From Bradyrhizobium sp. S69 (GTDB lineage: Bacteria; Pseudomonadota; Alphaproteobacteria; Rhizobiales; Xanthobacteraceae): a stretch of 64,000 nt of DNA. Location of the stretch: the NCBI RefSeq assembly GCF_009766005.1, contig NZ_LMUK01000041.1:140544-204543 (forward strand), read 5' to 3'. This document shows positions 8,771 to 17,015 of the stretch, in pieces. The position numbers were made by a program, and so were the translations under genes. The notes beneath the pieces were generated by a model. That model saw nothing but the letters and a program-made list of their open reading frames with translations. It made no database searches and was not told the DNA's origin. Position 1 is the stretch's first letter, and each line of letters starts with the position of its first letter.

Positions 8771-8890
8771 ATGCCGCGTTTATTACCTTCAGACCAATGT
8801 CCGAAATGCCGCGGCCCGATGGAGCGAACGCCGTCCCTGCTCGGCGCGCTTTACACCTGCGATCGGTGCGATCGCCGGCGATCCGATTGA
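8771..8890 (+). CDS. small zinc-ribbon protein (copy 1, C-terminus shifted)
   Basis: A 39-residue frame, MPRLLPSDQCPKCRGPMERT ... LLGALYTCDRCDRRRSD, with two CxxC pairs (CPKC and CDRC) spaced as a single zinc ribbon. The paralogue at 29729-29908 is 59 residues long and continues DDSIEGTARKWVESEL. Here the equivalent DPIEDIKRWLG lies in the next frame, so one base change in the stretch around 8872-8885 shortened this copy. The metal site is intact. Nucleic-acid or protein binding is possible, but that is inference. Confidence 0.55.
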   Translation: MPRLLPSDQCPKCRGPMERTPSLLGALYTCDRCDRRRSD

Positions 8891-8955
8891 GGACATCAAG
8901 CGATGGCTGGGCTGAGAGCTTGAGCCGCCGGGCGTCGGGAAAATGCCGCCGACCG

Positions 8956-9165
8956 ATGAAATGCATCCTATGCGCGGATACCGGATGGGTTTGTGAAAAC
9001 CATCGCCGACGGCCTTGGGACGGCCCGCATGGCTGCGATTGCGGAGGCGCTGGAATGCCCTGCCCGGCTTGCAACATGGCGGACGAAGGCGCAGCGCCAG
9101 GGCTGCCGGATCGCTTCAAAACCGAGGTCGATAAGGACGCTGGCGGCACTGAAAATGGCGAATGA
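8956..9165 (+). CDS. Cys-rich small protein with three CxxC/CxC pairs
   Basis: A 69-residue protein beginning MKCILCADTGWVCENHRRRP, then WDGPHGCDCGGAGMPCPACN. The cysteines (C-x-x-C, single C, C-x-C, C-x-x-C) together with His look like a compact zinc-binding fold, with a GGAGMPCPxCN core that recurs in rhizobial genomes. The C-terminal third is polar. A strongly decayed second copy is at 31362-31556. It is convergent with the Crp/Fnr gene, whose stop is 9 bases away. Function unknown. Confidence 0.7.
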   Translation: MKCILCADTGWVCENHRRRPWDGPHGCDCGGAGMPCPACNMADEGAAPGLPDRFKTEVDKDAGGTENGE

Positions 9166-9173
9166 GCCTGACA

Positions 9174-9917
9174 TTAATCGTCTTTGGGATACAACCCATC
9201 CATGACCTCGTCGAAATGCCGTTTCGATACGCTGTCGCAAAGGCAGGCTTTGGCTCGCAGGCCCTCGGCATTCTTGACAAGCAATGCTTTGCGTCGTGTT
9301 TCCAATAAGCGCGCAGCCTTGAACTTTTGGACCACGCGGCTCGCGTAGCTTCGTCCAACACCCAAAAGCATCCCAAGCTGCTCATGGGTAAGAGGCACTG
9401 GTCCGGGCTCAGTGCGCTGCGCCGCTGAGGTGATCCACTTTGCCGCACGTTGCTCGATGGAATGCGTCGCGTTGCAAGCCGTCGATTGGAGAATCTGTGC
9501 AAGCAGACAGTCAGCGTAGCGAGCGAACAGTCCTGCTAGCGTGCGGGATCTCCCTTTTGCGGCTTCGAGCCGAGCGACAGGCAACCTCGCAAAAGGTCCC
9601 GCGAAACGTACTGTTATCCGGGAAAAAGCCGGCAGAGAACCATGACTGACAATACCGCCCGCCGCACCTTCCCGGCCGATTAAGGCGGCATCGAACTCAC
9701 GGCCATCCTCTATAGCTATCACGAAGGCTGCCACACTAGCCCCGCAGGGAAAATGCACGCTCTCGACCTGATCTCCAGGATTGTAGAGAACGCGATCCGC
9801 GGACGCGTCGAACTGGTCCAGGTATGGTGATATCAGTGCGAAGTCGCGTGGACTTAGCCGTTGCAACAGCTCATTCGCGGGCAGCCCGTTTTTGCCCACG
9901 CTATCCCGCGATGCCAT
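9174..9917 (-). CDS. Crp/Fnr family transcriptional regulator
   Basis: Start chosen at ATG 9917 (MASRDSVGKNGLPANELL), 247 residues. The N-terminal cyclic-nucleotide-binding-like beta roll includes LYNPGDQVESVHFPCGASVA and EFDAALIGREGAAGGI. The C-terminal winged helix-turn-helix is PLTHEQLGMLLGVGRSYASR with VVQKFKAARLL. No Fnr cysteine cluster is seen at the N-terminus, and the cAMP-binding Arg-Ser pair of Crp is not evident, so the effector is unknown. The type resembles the many rhizobial Crp-like regulators with a redundant nucleotide pocket. Upstream in-frame residues to 10001 do not look like the family. Confidence 0.85.
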   Translation of the reverse strand: MASRDSVGKNGLPANELLQRLSPRDFALISPYLDQFDASADRVLYNPGDQVESVHFPCGASVAAFVIAIEDGREFDAALIGREGAAGGIVSHGSLPAFSRITVRFAGPFARLPVARLEAAKGRSRTLAGLFARYADCLLAQILQSTACNATHSIEQRAAKWITSAAQRTEPGPVPLTHEQLGMLLGVGRSYASRVVQKFKAARLLETRRKALLVKNAEGLRAKACLCDSVSKRHFDEVMDGLYPKDD

Positions 9918-10092
9918 TTTAGGAAGTTGCCCTTCACACTCAGCCGAGGAACGTCGGCTTATCGATGTTGTGGGGAACCGTCCGTACCAAAGTGAACACA
10001 AGCCAAGATAATTTGCCTTCTCGGGAGAAAACGATCGAGCGGAGGGTGCGGCGCGAACGCTCCTGCATCCCGGACTGACGACTATTCGATGC

Positions 10093-10142
10093 TGGCCTAG
10101 TCTAGTGGCCTAATTTTAAAATCGCAGTGGCCTAATTTGATG
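10093..10142 (+). repeat. TGGCCTA tandem motif array 1
   Basis: TGGCCTA(G/A) units begin at 10093, 10106 and 10128; the last two are 22 bases apart. The same arrangement occurs at 11478-11512 and 27003-27060, and one unit at 33396. Multiple ~20-bp repeats of this sort are found at IS21-type element ends, which is a possible origin (inference). It directly precedes a zinc-ribbon gene copy, as it does at 27 kb. Confidence 0.6.
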
Positions 10143-10212
10143 TTGTGGAACGCCAGTCCGGTCATGCCGTTTTGGAATTGGCGAGATTTTGGACTAGCGG
10201 CAAAATCATTTC

Positions 10213-10393
10213 ATGGGACAAGCACAGCGACCGACTTGCGCTGATTGCGGGGCTCACCTCACTCTCGCACTGCCGCCAGCTGGCAGCGGTCCACTCAGTG
10301 CTTGGATTGCGAAGGCCCCGCCCCCTCAAGAGTCTCCACTCGATAGGCCGGCTTGCCGGTGAGCTGGGCTGGAACGCTCCAGACGCAGAGTAA
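10213..10393 (+). pseudogene. zinc-ribbon small protein, frameshifted copy
   Basis: Starts MGQAQRPTCADCGAHLTLAL, as in the intact copy at 27132-27320. A 7-base deletion near 10296, where the intact copy reads CGCACGTTT, shifts the frame. The remainder (QCLDCEGPAPLKSLHSIGRL then AGELGWNAPDAE) is therefore out of frame and ends at TAA 10391-10393. The flanking sequence on both sides also matches the 27 kb copy, so a block of several hundred bases was duplicated. Confidence 0.75.
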
Positions 10394-10455
10394 GGTACTG
10401 GCACCTTTCCAACGCGCCGGTTATAGGATTTGTCATCCGGCAGAGGACTATCGGG

Positions 10456-10636
10456 GTGGAAGAGTATCGGAGCTTACTTCGTTGGGCACGACGGGCATTT
10501 CAACGGATTCGACCCCCTGATTTGTGCGGACGACGGGATTGCAATCGAGAAGGCAAAGCGCCTTGTCGGAGCGTGGGGCGTCGAACTTTGGAGCGGTCCT
10601 CGGTTGGTTGCCCGGTTGGAACCCACGGCTAAATAA
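10456..10636 (+). pseudogene. 59-residue island protein, frameshifted copy
   Basis: Begins GTG GAA GAG TAT, like the intact copy at 27436. After EYRS an extra base shifts the frame, and the conserved body FVGHDGHFNGFDPLICADDG, IEKAKRLVGAWGVELWSGPR continues in +1 to TAA 10634-10636. A third remnant of the family lies at 12685-12756. The family has a short beta-alpha-beta look with a conserved G-H-D-G-H-F-x-G-F and V-E-L-W-S-G-x-R-L. Confidence 0.72.
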
Positions 10637-10685
10637 GATTTGAACGGTTCATGCTTTCGCCCGTCTTCTATAGGGAGGGCGATAC

Positions 10686-11276
10686 ATGACAGCTTTACGC
10701 GAAAAGGAAATTGAACGCCGTTTGGAGCAATCCAAGCGGTTGCTCCGAGGCGCAGCCGATCCCACGACCACCGAACGAATTGGAAAGATGATCGGCGAAT
10801 TGGAGCACGAAATTCGCCGCCTCAGTTGGCGGCCTCTTTGTCATCTTCCGGCTGCCAAGCCAATTTTGCGGCTGGTTGCAGCAGATTGCGACCGTCTGAA
10901 GGAATCACGGATCAACGCCACACCGGCCTTTCGGCTGGCGGGGCGTCTTTGTGTGCGGAAGCGTGGCAAAGTGGCCTATTGCACCGCGCTTACCCCTCGG
11001 CAGGCGTTTGGGCGTCCATACCCGCGGGGGGCAACTGAGGCCGTCCTTAGGATGTGCCGGCGGCGGTCCGGCACCTACATTAAATTTCGAATCTTGGCGT
11101 CGGCTCCAGAGAATCCAGTGGTAGCATCACGCCCAAGGCGCGCCCCAGCGCGTCGAATCCTGATTGAGCAGCCCCCGCCTGCACGATCCCCGCGCGGGCG
11201 GGGTTTTCCGTTCACGGTAGCGACTCCAACCGGGAAACAATTCGTGGCTAAGAAACGGCCCGAGCATTGCGGATAG
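10686..11276 (+). CDS. small helical protein with a probably non-native C-terminal extension
   Basis: GGGAGGG precedes ATG 10686. The first ~47 residues (MTALREKEIERRLEQSKRLL, then TTERIGKMIGELEHEIRRLS) form a plausible amphipathic helix pair seen in short rhizobial proteins. At 10818-10840 the frame passes through GCCGCC-TCAGTT-GGCGGC followed by CTCTTT, a terminator-like hairpin. After this the translation becomes Arg/Pro-rich and featureless. A likely reading is that the native stop was lost by a small deletion and the frame now runs on for ~145 codons. Treat only the N-terminus as a reliable gene. Confidence 0.5.
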   Translation: MTALREKEIERRLEQSKRLLRGAADPTTTERIGKMIGELEHEIRRLSWRPLCHLPAAKPILRLVAADCDRLKESRINATPAFRLAGRLCVRKRGKVAYCTALTPRQAFGRPYPRGATEAVLRMCRRRSGTYIKFRILASAPENPVVASRPRRAPARRILIEQPPPARSPRGRGFPFTVATPTGKQFVAKKRPEHCG

Positions 11277-11283
11277 TCCGGCC

Positions 11284-11472
11284 ATGCTCGTCGTCAATCG
11301 GACCATTGAGTCGTTCACGTGCCCTAGGTGCGGCCTCCGCTACCAAGGCACGAAAGAACCATTCCCGTTTCTTTGTGCCGGTCGATTCGATTGCATCCAG
11401 TGCGGCGCTGAAATCCATGCGTGGTCTGGACCTCACGACTATACCAGATGGACATGCAGCAAGGGCGAATGA
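11284..11472 (+). CDS. zinc-ribbon small protein, family B copy 1
   Basis: 62 residues: MLVVNRTIESFTCPRCGLRY then QGTKEPFPFLCAGRFDCIQC and GAEIHAWSGPHDYTRWTCSK. Cysteines CPRC and CIQC are spaced ~20 residues apart, as in a zinc ribbon, with an extra CAG and a C-terminal TCS cysteine. The intact paralogue is at 32816-33004 and differs at scattered positions, mostly conservative, which argues both are under selection. No strong Shine-Dalgarno site is visible. Confidence 0.7.
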   Translation: MLVVNRTIESFTCPRCGLRYQGTKEPFPFLCAGRFDCIQCGAEIHAWSGPHDYTRWTCSKGE

Positions 11473-11477
11473 GCGAG

Positions 11478-11512
11478 TGGCCTATTTTGATTTGGCGAGT
11501 GGCCTAATTCGC
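11478..11512 (+). repeat. TGGCCTA tandem motif array 2
   Basis: TGGCCTATTTTGA at 11478 and TGGCCTAATTCGC at 11500, spaced 22 bases. See the arrays at 10093 and 27003. Confidence 0.6.
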
Positions 11513-11578
11513 CCAGTGTCATGGGGAACCGGTCGTCGAGCCGCGCTCCAGAATTAGGGTACAATAGGCATTGCTGCC

Positions 11579-11800
11579 TCACTCGTCCCAAGTGCGCGTT
11601 CCACACTTGCATTCGAACATTCGGATTGTCTTGCCCGTCCGGGGGTCAAGCATTCTGTGGATCAAGCGCGGCTCGGCATCGCATTTAGTACACCGCCGAT
11701 CCTCGCGAGTTTCTTTACGGAGAGGGAGAGCTTGCCACCACTGAAAAAGTTCATTCCTCACCCCTGCCAAAGGTGAGTTGATAAGTTCAAAAGTGAACAT
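11579..11800 (-). CDS. zinc-ribbon small protein, family C copy 1
   Basis: A 73-residue frame with core RRCTKCDAEPRLIHRMLDPR then TGKTIRMFECKCGTRTWDE. The CTKC and CKC pairs flank a short beta hairpin. The paralogue at 32501-32683 has CSQC and CEC at the same spacing with R-M-F-K-C-E-C-G. By comparison the true start may be the GTG at 11761 (VRNELFQWW) rather than ATG 11800. The domain resembles the short Zn ribbons found in transcription-related proteins, but no partner is indicated here. Confidence 0.65.
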   Translation of the reverse strand: MFTFELINSPLAGVRNELFQWWQALPLRKETREDRRCTKCDAEPRLIHRMLDPRTGKTIRMFECKCGTRTWDE

Positions 11801-11993
11801 TTGTTCCGGGTCCTTCGAATATTCAAACAGGCCACTGCGAAAATCAAACGAGGCAACCAGGGGGCAGCTCCGAATCCGCCCGGCACAAAAGCCCGTAAAT
11901 ATCCCGGGACATCACACCGCAGCCACTTTGTGAGGTAGTTCACATTTGGAAAAAGAAATCCGGTGGCAGCCTTCTCGCGAAGGGAATCACCAA

Positions 11994-12146
11994 ATGCCAC
12001 ACAATGACCAACGGCCAGAGTGCCCCGCGTGCGGGATGAATATGGTCGCGACCACCAAGTTAATCGCAGGAGACCAGGCTTTCGAGTGCTTGCGGTGCGG
12101 CCATGCGGCACCAACCAGGCCAGAGATGAGACGTCAGACTGCGTGA
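11994..12146 (+). CDS. zinc-ribbon small protein
   Basis: 50 residues from ATG 11994 (AAGGGAA upstream): MPHNDQRPECPACGMNMVAT then FECLRCGHAAP. Two CxxC pairs (CPAC, CLRC) are about 25 residues apart. The general plan (Pro-rich head, CPxCG, charged strand, FECLxCG, polar tail) is shared with the proteins at 27132 and 31979, though the sequence is distinct. Confidence 0.65.
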   Translation: MPHNDQRPECPACGMNMVATTKLIAGDQAFECLRCGHAAPTRPEMRRQTA

Positions 12147-12203
12147 GAACCGTTGAGAACCCCGGCCGGGGCTCAAAAAGGACGACTTTTGGTACAGGCA
12201 GAA

Positions 12204-12398
12204 TTAGGCGACTCGCTTTGGAACAGTTGGGATTGCCACTGCGACCTCTGACACAGGATTCGGCCCAGACTGGAGCATTCCCTCAGCCCCGACAAAGAGT
12301 TCGGAATGAGGGTCAACGGACATCTCATCGAACAGAGCTCGCAGCTCAGGCCGGAGCCCATCGCCGCAGAGGGCAGCAATAGAATCAAACTTACGCAT
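12204..12398 (-). CDS. hypothetical small protein
   Basis: 64 residues from ATG 12398, chosen because AGGAGG lies 7 bases upstream on the minus strand. It reads MRKFDSIAALCGDGLRPELR then ALFDEMSVDPHSELFVGAEG and ends VPKRVA. No Cys pairs, signal or membrane helix, and no family recognised. The ribosome site is among the best in this island segment, so expression is likely. Confidence 0.5.
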   Translation of the reverse strand: MRKFDSIAALCGDGLRPELRALFDEMSVDPHSELFVGAEGMLQSGPNPVSEVAVAIPTVPKRVA

Positions 12399-12824
12399 CT
12401 CAGTCCTCCTACGTGTTCGGGACACGATAGGAGACCCGGCTTCGCGAACCACCCGATTGCCGACAACCCCGCGGATTGCATACCGATGATGGCCAGTTGA
12501 TCTGATTGCAGTGGATTTTAGTATTGCAGTGCACCTCTGCGCAACGCTGCAGGGTGGCCTTGCCTATCTCATAAAGCGCGAATGATCTGCACCGCCCCGA
12601 TCAGCGCCGCGACGGACAAAACTAGGCCAGCGAAATTATCGACTGGCCAGGATTTAAGAGAGTGACCGGCGATCCGAAGCTATCGCCAAGGGCCGCCGCT
12701 TCGTTGATGGCATTCACGCCGTAGAAGTGTGGAGTGGTCCTCGTCTGGTTACCTGATTTCAGCGGGAACCCGCCGTCCGTTAGAGCGTTCTTAATCCCGG
12801 CTAACCGCCGAGGAGATGGAACCG
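12399..12824. other. gene-poor stretch with remnants
   Basis: Apart from the remnant at 12685-12756, the minus strand around 12568-12670 holds an unstarted frame ending WPVDNFAGLVLSVAALIGAV, a hydrophobic helix that may be the tail of a lost membrane peptide. No intact gene seen. Confidence 0.4.
12685..12756 (+). pseudogene. C-terminal remnant of the 59-residue island family
   Basis: AKGRRFVDGIHAVEVWSGPR then LVT and stop matches the end of the protein at 27436 (AKRLVDGHDVELWSGARLVI). Only the last ~23 codons survive. Confidence 0.6.
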
Positions 12825-13022
12825 ATGCAGCGCCGACGTTTTAAGAACGTGCTCTCGTTCCCCGATCGTCTCAACCAAGAAGCACAACGCCTTCGCGAAG
12901 AGGCAAAAAAGATGCCGCACGGCACGGAGCGCGATGCGCTTCTGAAGAAGGCCCGGCAAGCGGAAACCGCCGCACACATGGACGAATGGCTTTCATCGCC
13001 GGGATTGAGGCCGCCAGATTAG
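12825..13022 (+). CDS. small basic helical protein
   Basis: 65 residues from ATG 12825; GAGGAG ends about 10 bases upstream, which argues against the ATG at 12816 that directly abuts it. It reads MQRRRFKNVLSFPDRLNQEA then QRLREEAKKMPHGTERDALL and KKARQAETAAHMDEWLSSPG. A short basic head is followed by a long amphipathic helix, a pattern seen repeatedly in rhizobial small proteins. Function unknown. Confidence 0.7.
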   Translation: MQRRRFKNVLSFPDRLNQEAQRLREEAKKMPHGTERDALLKKARQAETAAHMDEWLSSPGLRPPD

Positions 13023-13031
13023 GTTCACACC

Positions 13032-13115
13032 ATGAGCGACTTACTTTACCGCGCATGCGTCGTGATTTTGTGGGTGTCTCCCATCGCGATCGCTGTGATT
13101 GTTCTGTTTATGTAA
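13032..13115 (+). CDS. 27-residue single-span membrane peptide
   Basis: MSDLLYRACVVILWVSPIAI then AVIVLFM and TAA. Nearly the whole peptide is one hydrophobic helix. It begins 10 bases after the previous stop, so it could be co-transcribed. Its size makes it easy to miss; reality is supported by clean start/stop and hydrophobicity only. Confidence 0.45.
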   Translation: MSDLLYRACVVILWVSPIAIAVIVLFM

Positions 13116-13170
13116 GCCGCCTACGAGTGCCAGCCATGACTCCAAGGTGCCCGGTCATCGCCTCCTCTCG

Positions 13171-13299
13171 TCAAACGTGACCGTGTAACGTGAGAGCGAT
13201 GAGCGCTGCGAAAATCACAGAAAATACGATCGACCTGATCAATCGTTCGCTGAATATGGCGACATCCCGGATACTCTGTTTCCGTCTAGCCCCGCACAC
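13171..13299 (-). CDS. possible 42-residue membrane peptide
   Basis: From GTG 13299, overlapping the 3' end of the response regulator: a basic head (RRKQSIRDVAIFSERLIRSI) then the hydrophobic helix VFSVIFAALIALTL and HGHV. The overlap with the upstream gene suggests coupling. Low certainty because only hydropathy supports it. Confidence 0.35.
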   Translation of the reverse strand: MCGARRKQSIRDVAIFSERLIRSIVFSVIFAALIALTLHGHV

Positions 13300-13708
13300 C
13301 GCTCGAACCGCCCAGGGCTTCCGTGAGCGCCATTTCGAGATCTTTCTGCTGAAAGGGCTTCTGTAGAACCGGCCGATTTCCATATTCCTGGCGAAGGCCA
13401 GTGGACCCGTACCCGGTCGCAAAGATGAAGGGCACATTCTTCCGTTGGAGCGCGTCGGCAATCGCGTACGTGTCCTTGCCATCCAGGTTCAAGTCGAGGA
13501 TCGCTACTTCTATCGACTCGTTGCCGATCAGTTCCAGCGCGCGCGGCACGCTGGTGGCCTGTCCGACAAGCTTGCAGCCGAGTTCGTCAAGCATGTCCTC
13601 GATCAGCATCGCAATCATCATCTCGTCTTCGACGACGAGGACCTCGCGGTTTGATAATTCCCGCTTGCTCAAATCTCTCACCTCCGCGCCTGCCCAGACA
13701 CTATTCAA
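13286..13708 (-). CDS. single-domain response regulator
   Basis: 140 residues, one receiver domain without an output domain: VLVVEDEMMIAMLIEDML (acidic pair), AILDLNLDG with the phosphoacceptor Asp near residue 72, FATGYGS and VLQKPFQQKDL with the conserved Lys near 117. The LDLNLDG form and the ATGYG segment are typical of receivers partnered with HWE/HisKA_2 kinases in alphaproteobacteria. Its start overlaps the 3' end of the upstream hybrid kinase gene by 8 bases, so the two are almost certainly co-translated and work in one phosphorelay. Confidence 0.9.
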   Translation of the reverse strand: MNSVWAGAEVRDLSKRELSNREVLVVEDEMMIAMLIEDMLDELGCKLVGQATSVPRALELIGNESIEVAILDLNLDGKDTYAIADALQRKNVPFIFATGYGSTGLRQEYGNRPVLQKPFQQKDLEMALTEALGGSSGVRG

Positions 13709-16700
13709 GAACGGCCGGCACGTTGCCCGTAATAGTGCCCAAAGGCGCCATTATCCTGCATACGACACCGGTCTCGCGATAATCGATCACTGCTTCACCA
13801 CCGAGTTGTCCCGCCAGGCCCCGCTCGATGAGCCGCGAACCGAATCCCTTACTGCTGGGTGCAGCGACTTTGGGGCCCCCCGTTTCGGTCCAGACGATCT
13901 GCAGATGCGGCGCATCTTGTTCGGCGACTGCCCATTGCACCGATATGCGGCCGGAGCCGTTCGACAGCGCGCCGTACTTCGCCGCGTTCGTCGCAAGCTC
14001 ATGCACCGCCATGGCGACGGCAAGCGCCGATTTGGGAAGAAGCCTGATATCGGGACCATCGACGTCGAATTCCCGCCTAGGCGACGTGAAAGGCGACAGC
14101 GCCTTTTTCACGATGTTACGCAGGTCCGCGCCTTCCCAGTTCTGCTGGGTCAACACGTCATGTGCGCCGGCCATCGAAAGCAGGCGAGACTCAAGCGCGC
14201 TTTTCACAGTCGCCGGTACCGTGTTTCCTTTCAGCGTCTGGGCGGCGACGGATTGAACCGTTGCAAGCGTGTTCTTGACCCGATGGTTGAGTTCATTGAT
14301 CAGCAGTTCGCGCTGCTGACGCGCTCGAACGTAGGCGGAAATATCCCTGAAATAGCAGACCACGCCGTAGCGACCCGCGGGGAGAGGAATGCGGTTGATC
14401 CGCCACTCGTAATATTCCCTGACCCTCCTGTCGCGTCGTTCCTCAATGTGTTCGGGCGTCACGTACGGCTCGCCGGTTTCGAGCGTGTGCCGGAATAGGC
14501 GCACGACTTCGCCGGCATAGTCCTTGGGCCAAAGGATACGAATAACCTCGTCGAAATCACGCCCAACGAGGTCGGGAATATCCCCGAACACCGGCAATGC
14601 GGTGGGATTGACGGCCTGAATCTTGAAGTCCGCGTCGACCAGATACACCCCCAGCGGAGCTTCATTAAGCAGCGTCTCGAATTGGGTCGTCCGTCGCCGC
14701 AGAGCTTCTTCGCTCGCGCGGAGCTCCCGTGCCGCGTCGCTTCTGACCCGCGCGAGCGCCAGGTTGGCGTTGACCTGTGCTACGAGTTCGCGGGCGGAGA
14801 AGGGTTTGGTCAGATAGTAATCGGCTCCGGCATCAAGGCCTTCGATGCGCGCTTCCTCGCCGGCCCGCGCCGACAGCATGATGACGGGCATATCCCGCAG
14901 GTCGGGATCCTTTCGGATCGCCTCCAGCAGACCGAAACCGTCAAGTCCAGGCATCATCGCGTCGGTGACGACGAGGTCGGGTCGGCTTCGCTTGATGGCC
15001 TCTATCGCCGCGTTTCCGTCTTTCGCGGTCTCGACGCCCCAATGGGCCCCGAGCAATCTTCCGATATAGGCGCGCATGTCCGCATTGTCGTCAGCGACCA
15101 GGATCCGGCCCTGCATCTTGTTTCCACCCACGTCGGGGGTGGCGACGTCCCGCTGCGAGATCGGGAATTTCGCCGTGGGGTCCTGTGGCAGCCAACTCAA
15201 TGCTTCTTCGACGTAGGCTTCCGCTCGACTGGTCGCGGGCATAGCTGTCGATCCGGAATCGAGGCTGTCAGCCGAAAGCTGGACCGACGCGAACGGAATG
15301 TTGACCTTGAACGACGATCCCCTGCCCACTTCGCTTTCCGCAACCAGCGAGCCGCCATGCAGCTTGACGAGTTCCTGAACCAGAGCGAGACCTATGCCGG
15401 ATCCCTCGAACGACCGGCTCTTCTGGTTTTCGACACGGTGGAAACGCTCGAAAAGCCGCGGTACTTCGTGAGGCGGTATGCCGACGCCGGTATCGCGCAC
15501 CACAAGCTCGGCGGATTTGCCGTCGTCCGCAGCATGCATCCGGACCGAGATGCTTCCCTCGAATGTAAACTTGAAGGCGTTCGAAAGAAGGTTGAAAACG
15601 ATCTTCTCCCACATGTCGCGATCGACCGGCACGCTCTGCGGCAGCGGCTCGCAGTGGATTTCCAACTTCAGTCCGGCCTTCTCGGTGGCGGAATGAAAAT
15701 TTGACGCAAGCTCGCTCGTAAAATCCGACAAGTCGGTCGGTTGAAAATTGGCGTTCACCCGGCCCGCTTCGATACGGGAAAAATCAAGCAGCGTGTTCAC
15801 CAGCTTGAGCAACCGCAGCGAATTGCGCTGGGCGACATCAAGGCGCTGGCGCTGCACCGAATCGAGGGCGGAAGCGGAGGTGTCGTTCAGCGCGTCCTCG
15901 ACCGGACCCAGCATCAGCGTCAGCGGGGTGCGGAATTCGTGGCTGACGTTGGAAAAGAACAGCGTCTTCGCCCGGTCGATCTCCGCCAAGGCGTCGGCGC
16001 GGTGGCGCTCTTCCTCGAAAGCACGCGCACCTACCAGGCTGGCAGAGATCTGGCCGGCCAAAAGTTCAAGGAAGCTGGCGTAAACTTCGTCATATTTCCG
16101 GTAGGGGTTCAGCGCGGAAATGATACAGCCGACGGGCTTTTCCTGCCCTTTGGTACCGATCGGAATAACGACGGCCTGGGTAGACGGATTGCTCCAGACG
16201 CCGCCGGGCAAAGCAGCGCCGACCCGGGCGGACAGATCGTCCACGAGCAGGCTTCCCGCCTCCGGAATCTCGTGGGGCCACGGACCGCCAGGCAGGATCA
16301 CCGCCGGCGATGCCGGATGACCGCCTTCGATGCCGGAAGCGCGCGCGAGCCGCAAGGTGCCTTGCTCGTCGTGAAGGTACAGCAGAGCGAAAGGCAGGTC
16401 CTTGTTCGCTGCGTCCAGGCCCTCCTTGATCGCATCCAGAACTTCCGATTCAGCCCGGGCCGATGCCAGGCGACCGGCGAGATGGCTCAGGGTGGAGAGC
16501 CGTCTCTCCCCTACGACGCGTTCGGTTTCTTCCGTAACGACACAAAGCATGCCGCTGATCTGGCCCTTGTCGTCGGCCAGCGGGCTGTAGGAAAACGTGT
16601 GGTAGGTTTCTTCTCGAAAACCCAGCCGCTCGAGGAACAGAAGCAAGCCTTCGTCCCAGGTAGCCTCGCCGGTGTTCAGCACGCGCTCGATGCGAGGCCC

Positions 16701-17015
16701 GATATCGGGCCAGATCTCCTGCCAGACCTTGTCCGATCTGGACCCAAGAACCCAGTCGCGCTTTATTCCGACCGTGGGGAGGTACGCATCGTTGCAGAAA
16801 AATCTCAGGTTCGGACCCCAAGCCATCCACATCGCATAGCGGGAAGTTAACACGATCCGAACGGCCGTCTTCAGGCTTTGAGGCCACGACCCAGGCGCAC
16901 CGAGGTCGGTCGCAGCCCAGTCAAAATCCCGCATCATCGACGCCATTTCGCCCGATCCTTCCAGGAAATCGGGCACGCCGCGAATCTCAACCGTTGGGTA
17001 AGGGGTTTCGAGCAT
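13701..17015 (-). CDS. hybrid sensor histidine kinase with two kinase modules
   Basis: 1104 residues from ATG 17015 (MLETPYPTVEIRG); upstream in-frame sequence to 17243 is not kinase-like. Domains read in order: PAS-like sensor (about 50-165), GAF-like (190-335), HisKA with His ~359 (FFSNVSHEFRTPLTLMLG), HATPase (N box NLLSNAFKFT, G boxes DTGVGIP and GSGIGLAL, 470-575), receiver with Asp ~685 (LVVTDAMMPGLDG), second PAS (780-895), then an HWE/HisKA_2 kinase with His ~911 (LLINELNHRVKNTLATV) and its own ATPase (HELATNAAKYGALS). No transmembrane helix is seen, so it is probably cytoplasmic. It overlaps the single-domain response regulator downstream. The signal is unknown; PAS plus GAF suggest a small molecule, light or redox input. 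Confidence 0.9.
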   Translation of the reverse strand: MLETPYPTVEIRGVPDFLEGSGEMASMMRDFDWAATDLGAPGSWPQSLKTAVRIVLTSRYAMWMAWGPNLRFFCNDAYLPTVGIKRDWVLGSRSDKVWQEIWPDIGPRIERVLNTGEATWDEGLLLFLERLGFREETYHTFSYSPLADDKGQISGMLCVVTEETERVVGERRLSTLSHLAGRLASARAESEVLDAIKEGLDAANKDLPFALLYLHDEQGTLRLARASGIEGGHPASPAVILPGGPWPHEIPEAGSLLVDDLSARVGAALPGGVWSNPSTQAVVIPIGTKGQEKPVGCIISALNPYRKYDEVYASFLELLAGQISASLVGARAFEEERHRADALAEIDRAKTLFFSNVSHEFRTPLTLMLGPVEDALNDTSASALDSVQRQRLDVAQRNSLRLLKLVNTLLDFSRIEAGRVNANFQPTDLSDFTSELASNFHSATEKAGLKLEIHCEPLPQSVPVDRDMWEKIVFNLLSNAFKFTFEGSISVRMHAADDGKSAELVVRDTGVGIPPHEVPRLFERFHRVENQKSRSFEGSGIGLALVQELVKLHGGSLVAESEVGRGSSFKVNIPFASVQLSADSLDSGSTAMPATSRAEAYVEEALSWLPQDPTAKFPISQRDVATPDVGGNKMQGRILVADDNADMRAYIGRLLGAHWGVETAKDGNAAIEAIKRSRPDLVVTDAMMPGLDGFGLLEAIRKDPDLRDMPVIMLSARAGEEARIEGLDAGADYYLTKPFSARELVAQVNANLALARVRSDAARELRASEEALRRRTTQFETLLNEAPLGVYLVDADFKIQAVNPTALPVFGDIPDLVGRDFDEVIRILWPKDYAGEVVRLFRHTLETGEPYVTPEHIEERRDRRVREYYEWRINRIPLPAGRYGVVCYFRDISAYVRARQQRELLINELNHRVKNTLATVQSVAAQTLKGNTVPATVKSALESRLLSMAGAHDVLTQQNWEGADLRNIVKKALSPFTSPRREFDVDGPDIRLLPKSALAVAMAVHELATNAAKYGALSNGSGRISVQWAVAEQDAPHLQIVWTETGGPKVAAPSSKGFGSRLIERGLAGQLGGEAVIDYRETGVVCRIMAPLGTITGNVPAVLE

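Noticed and set aside
10840-11276. C-terminal 145 codons of the 10686 frame as a real domain
   Set aside because: Begins after a terminator-like hairpin, contains only Arg/Pro-rich featureless sequence, and has no paralogue.
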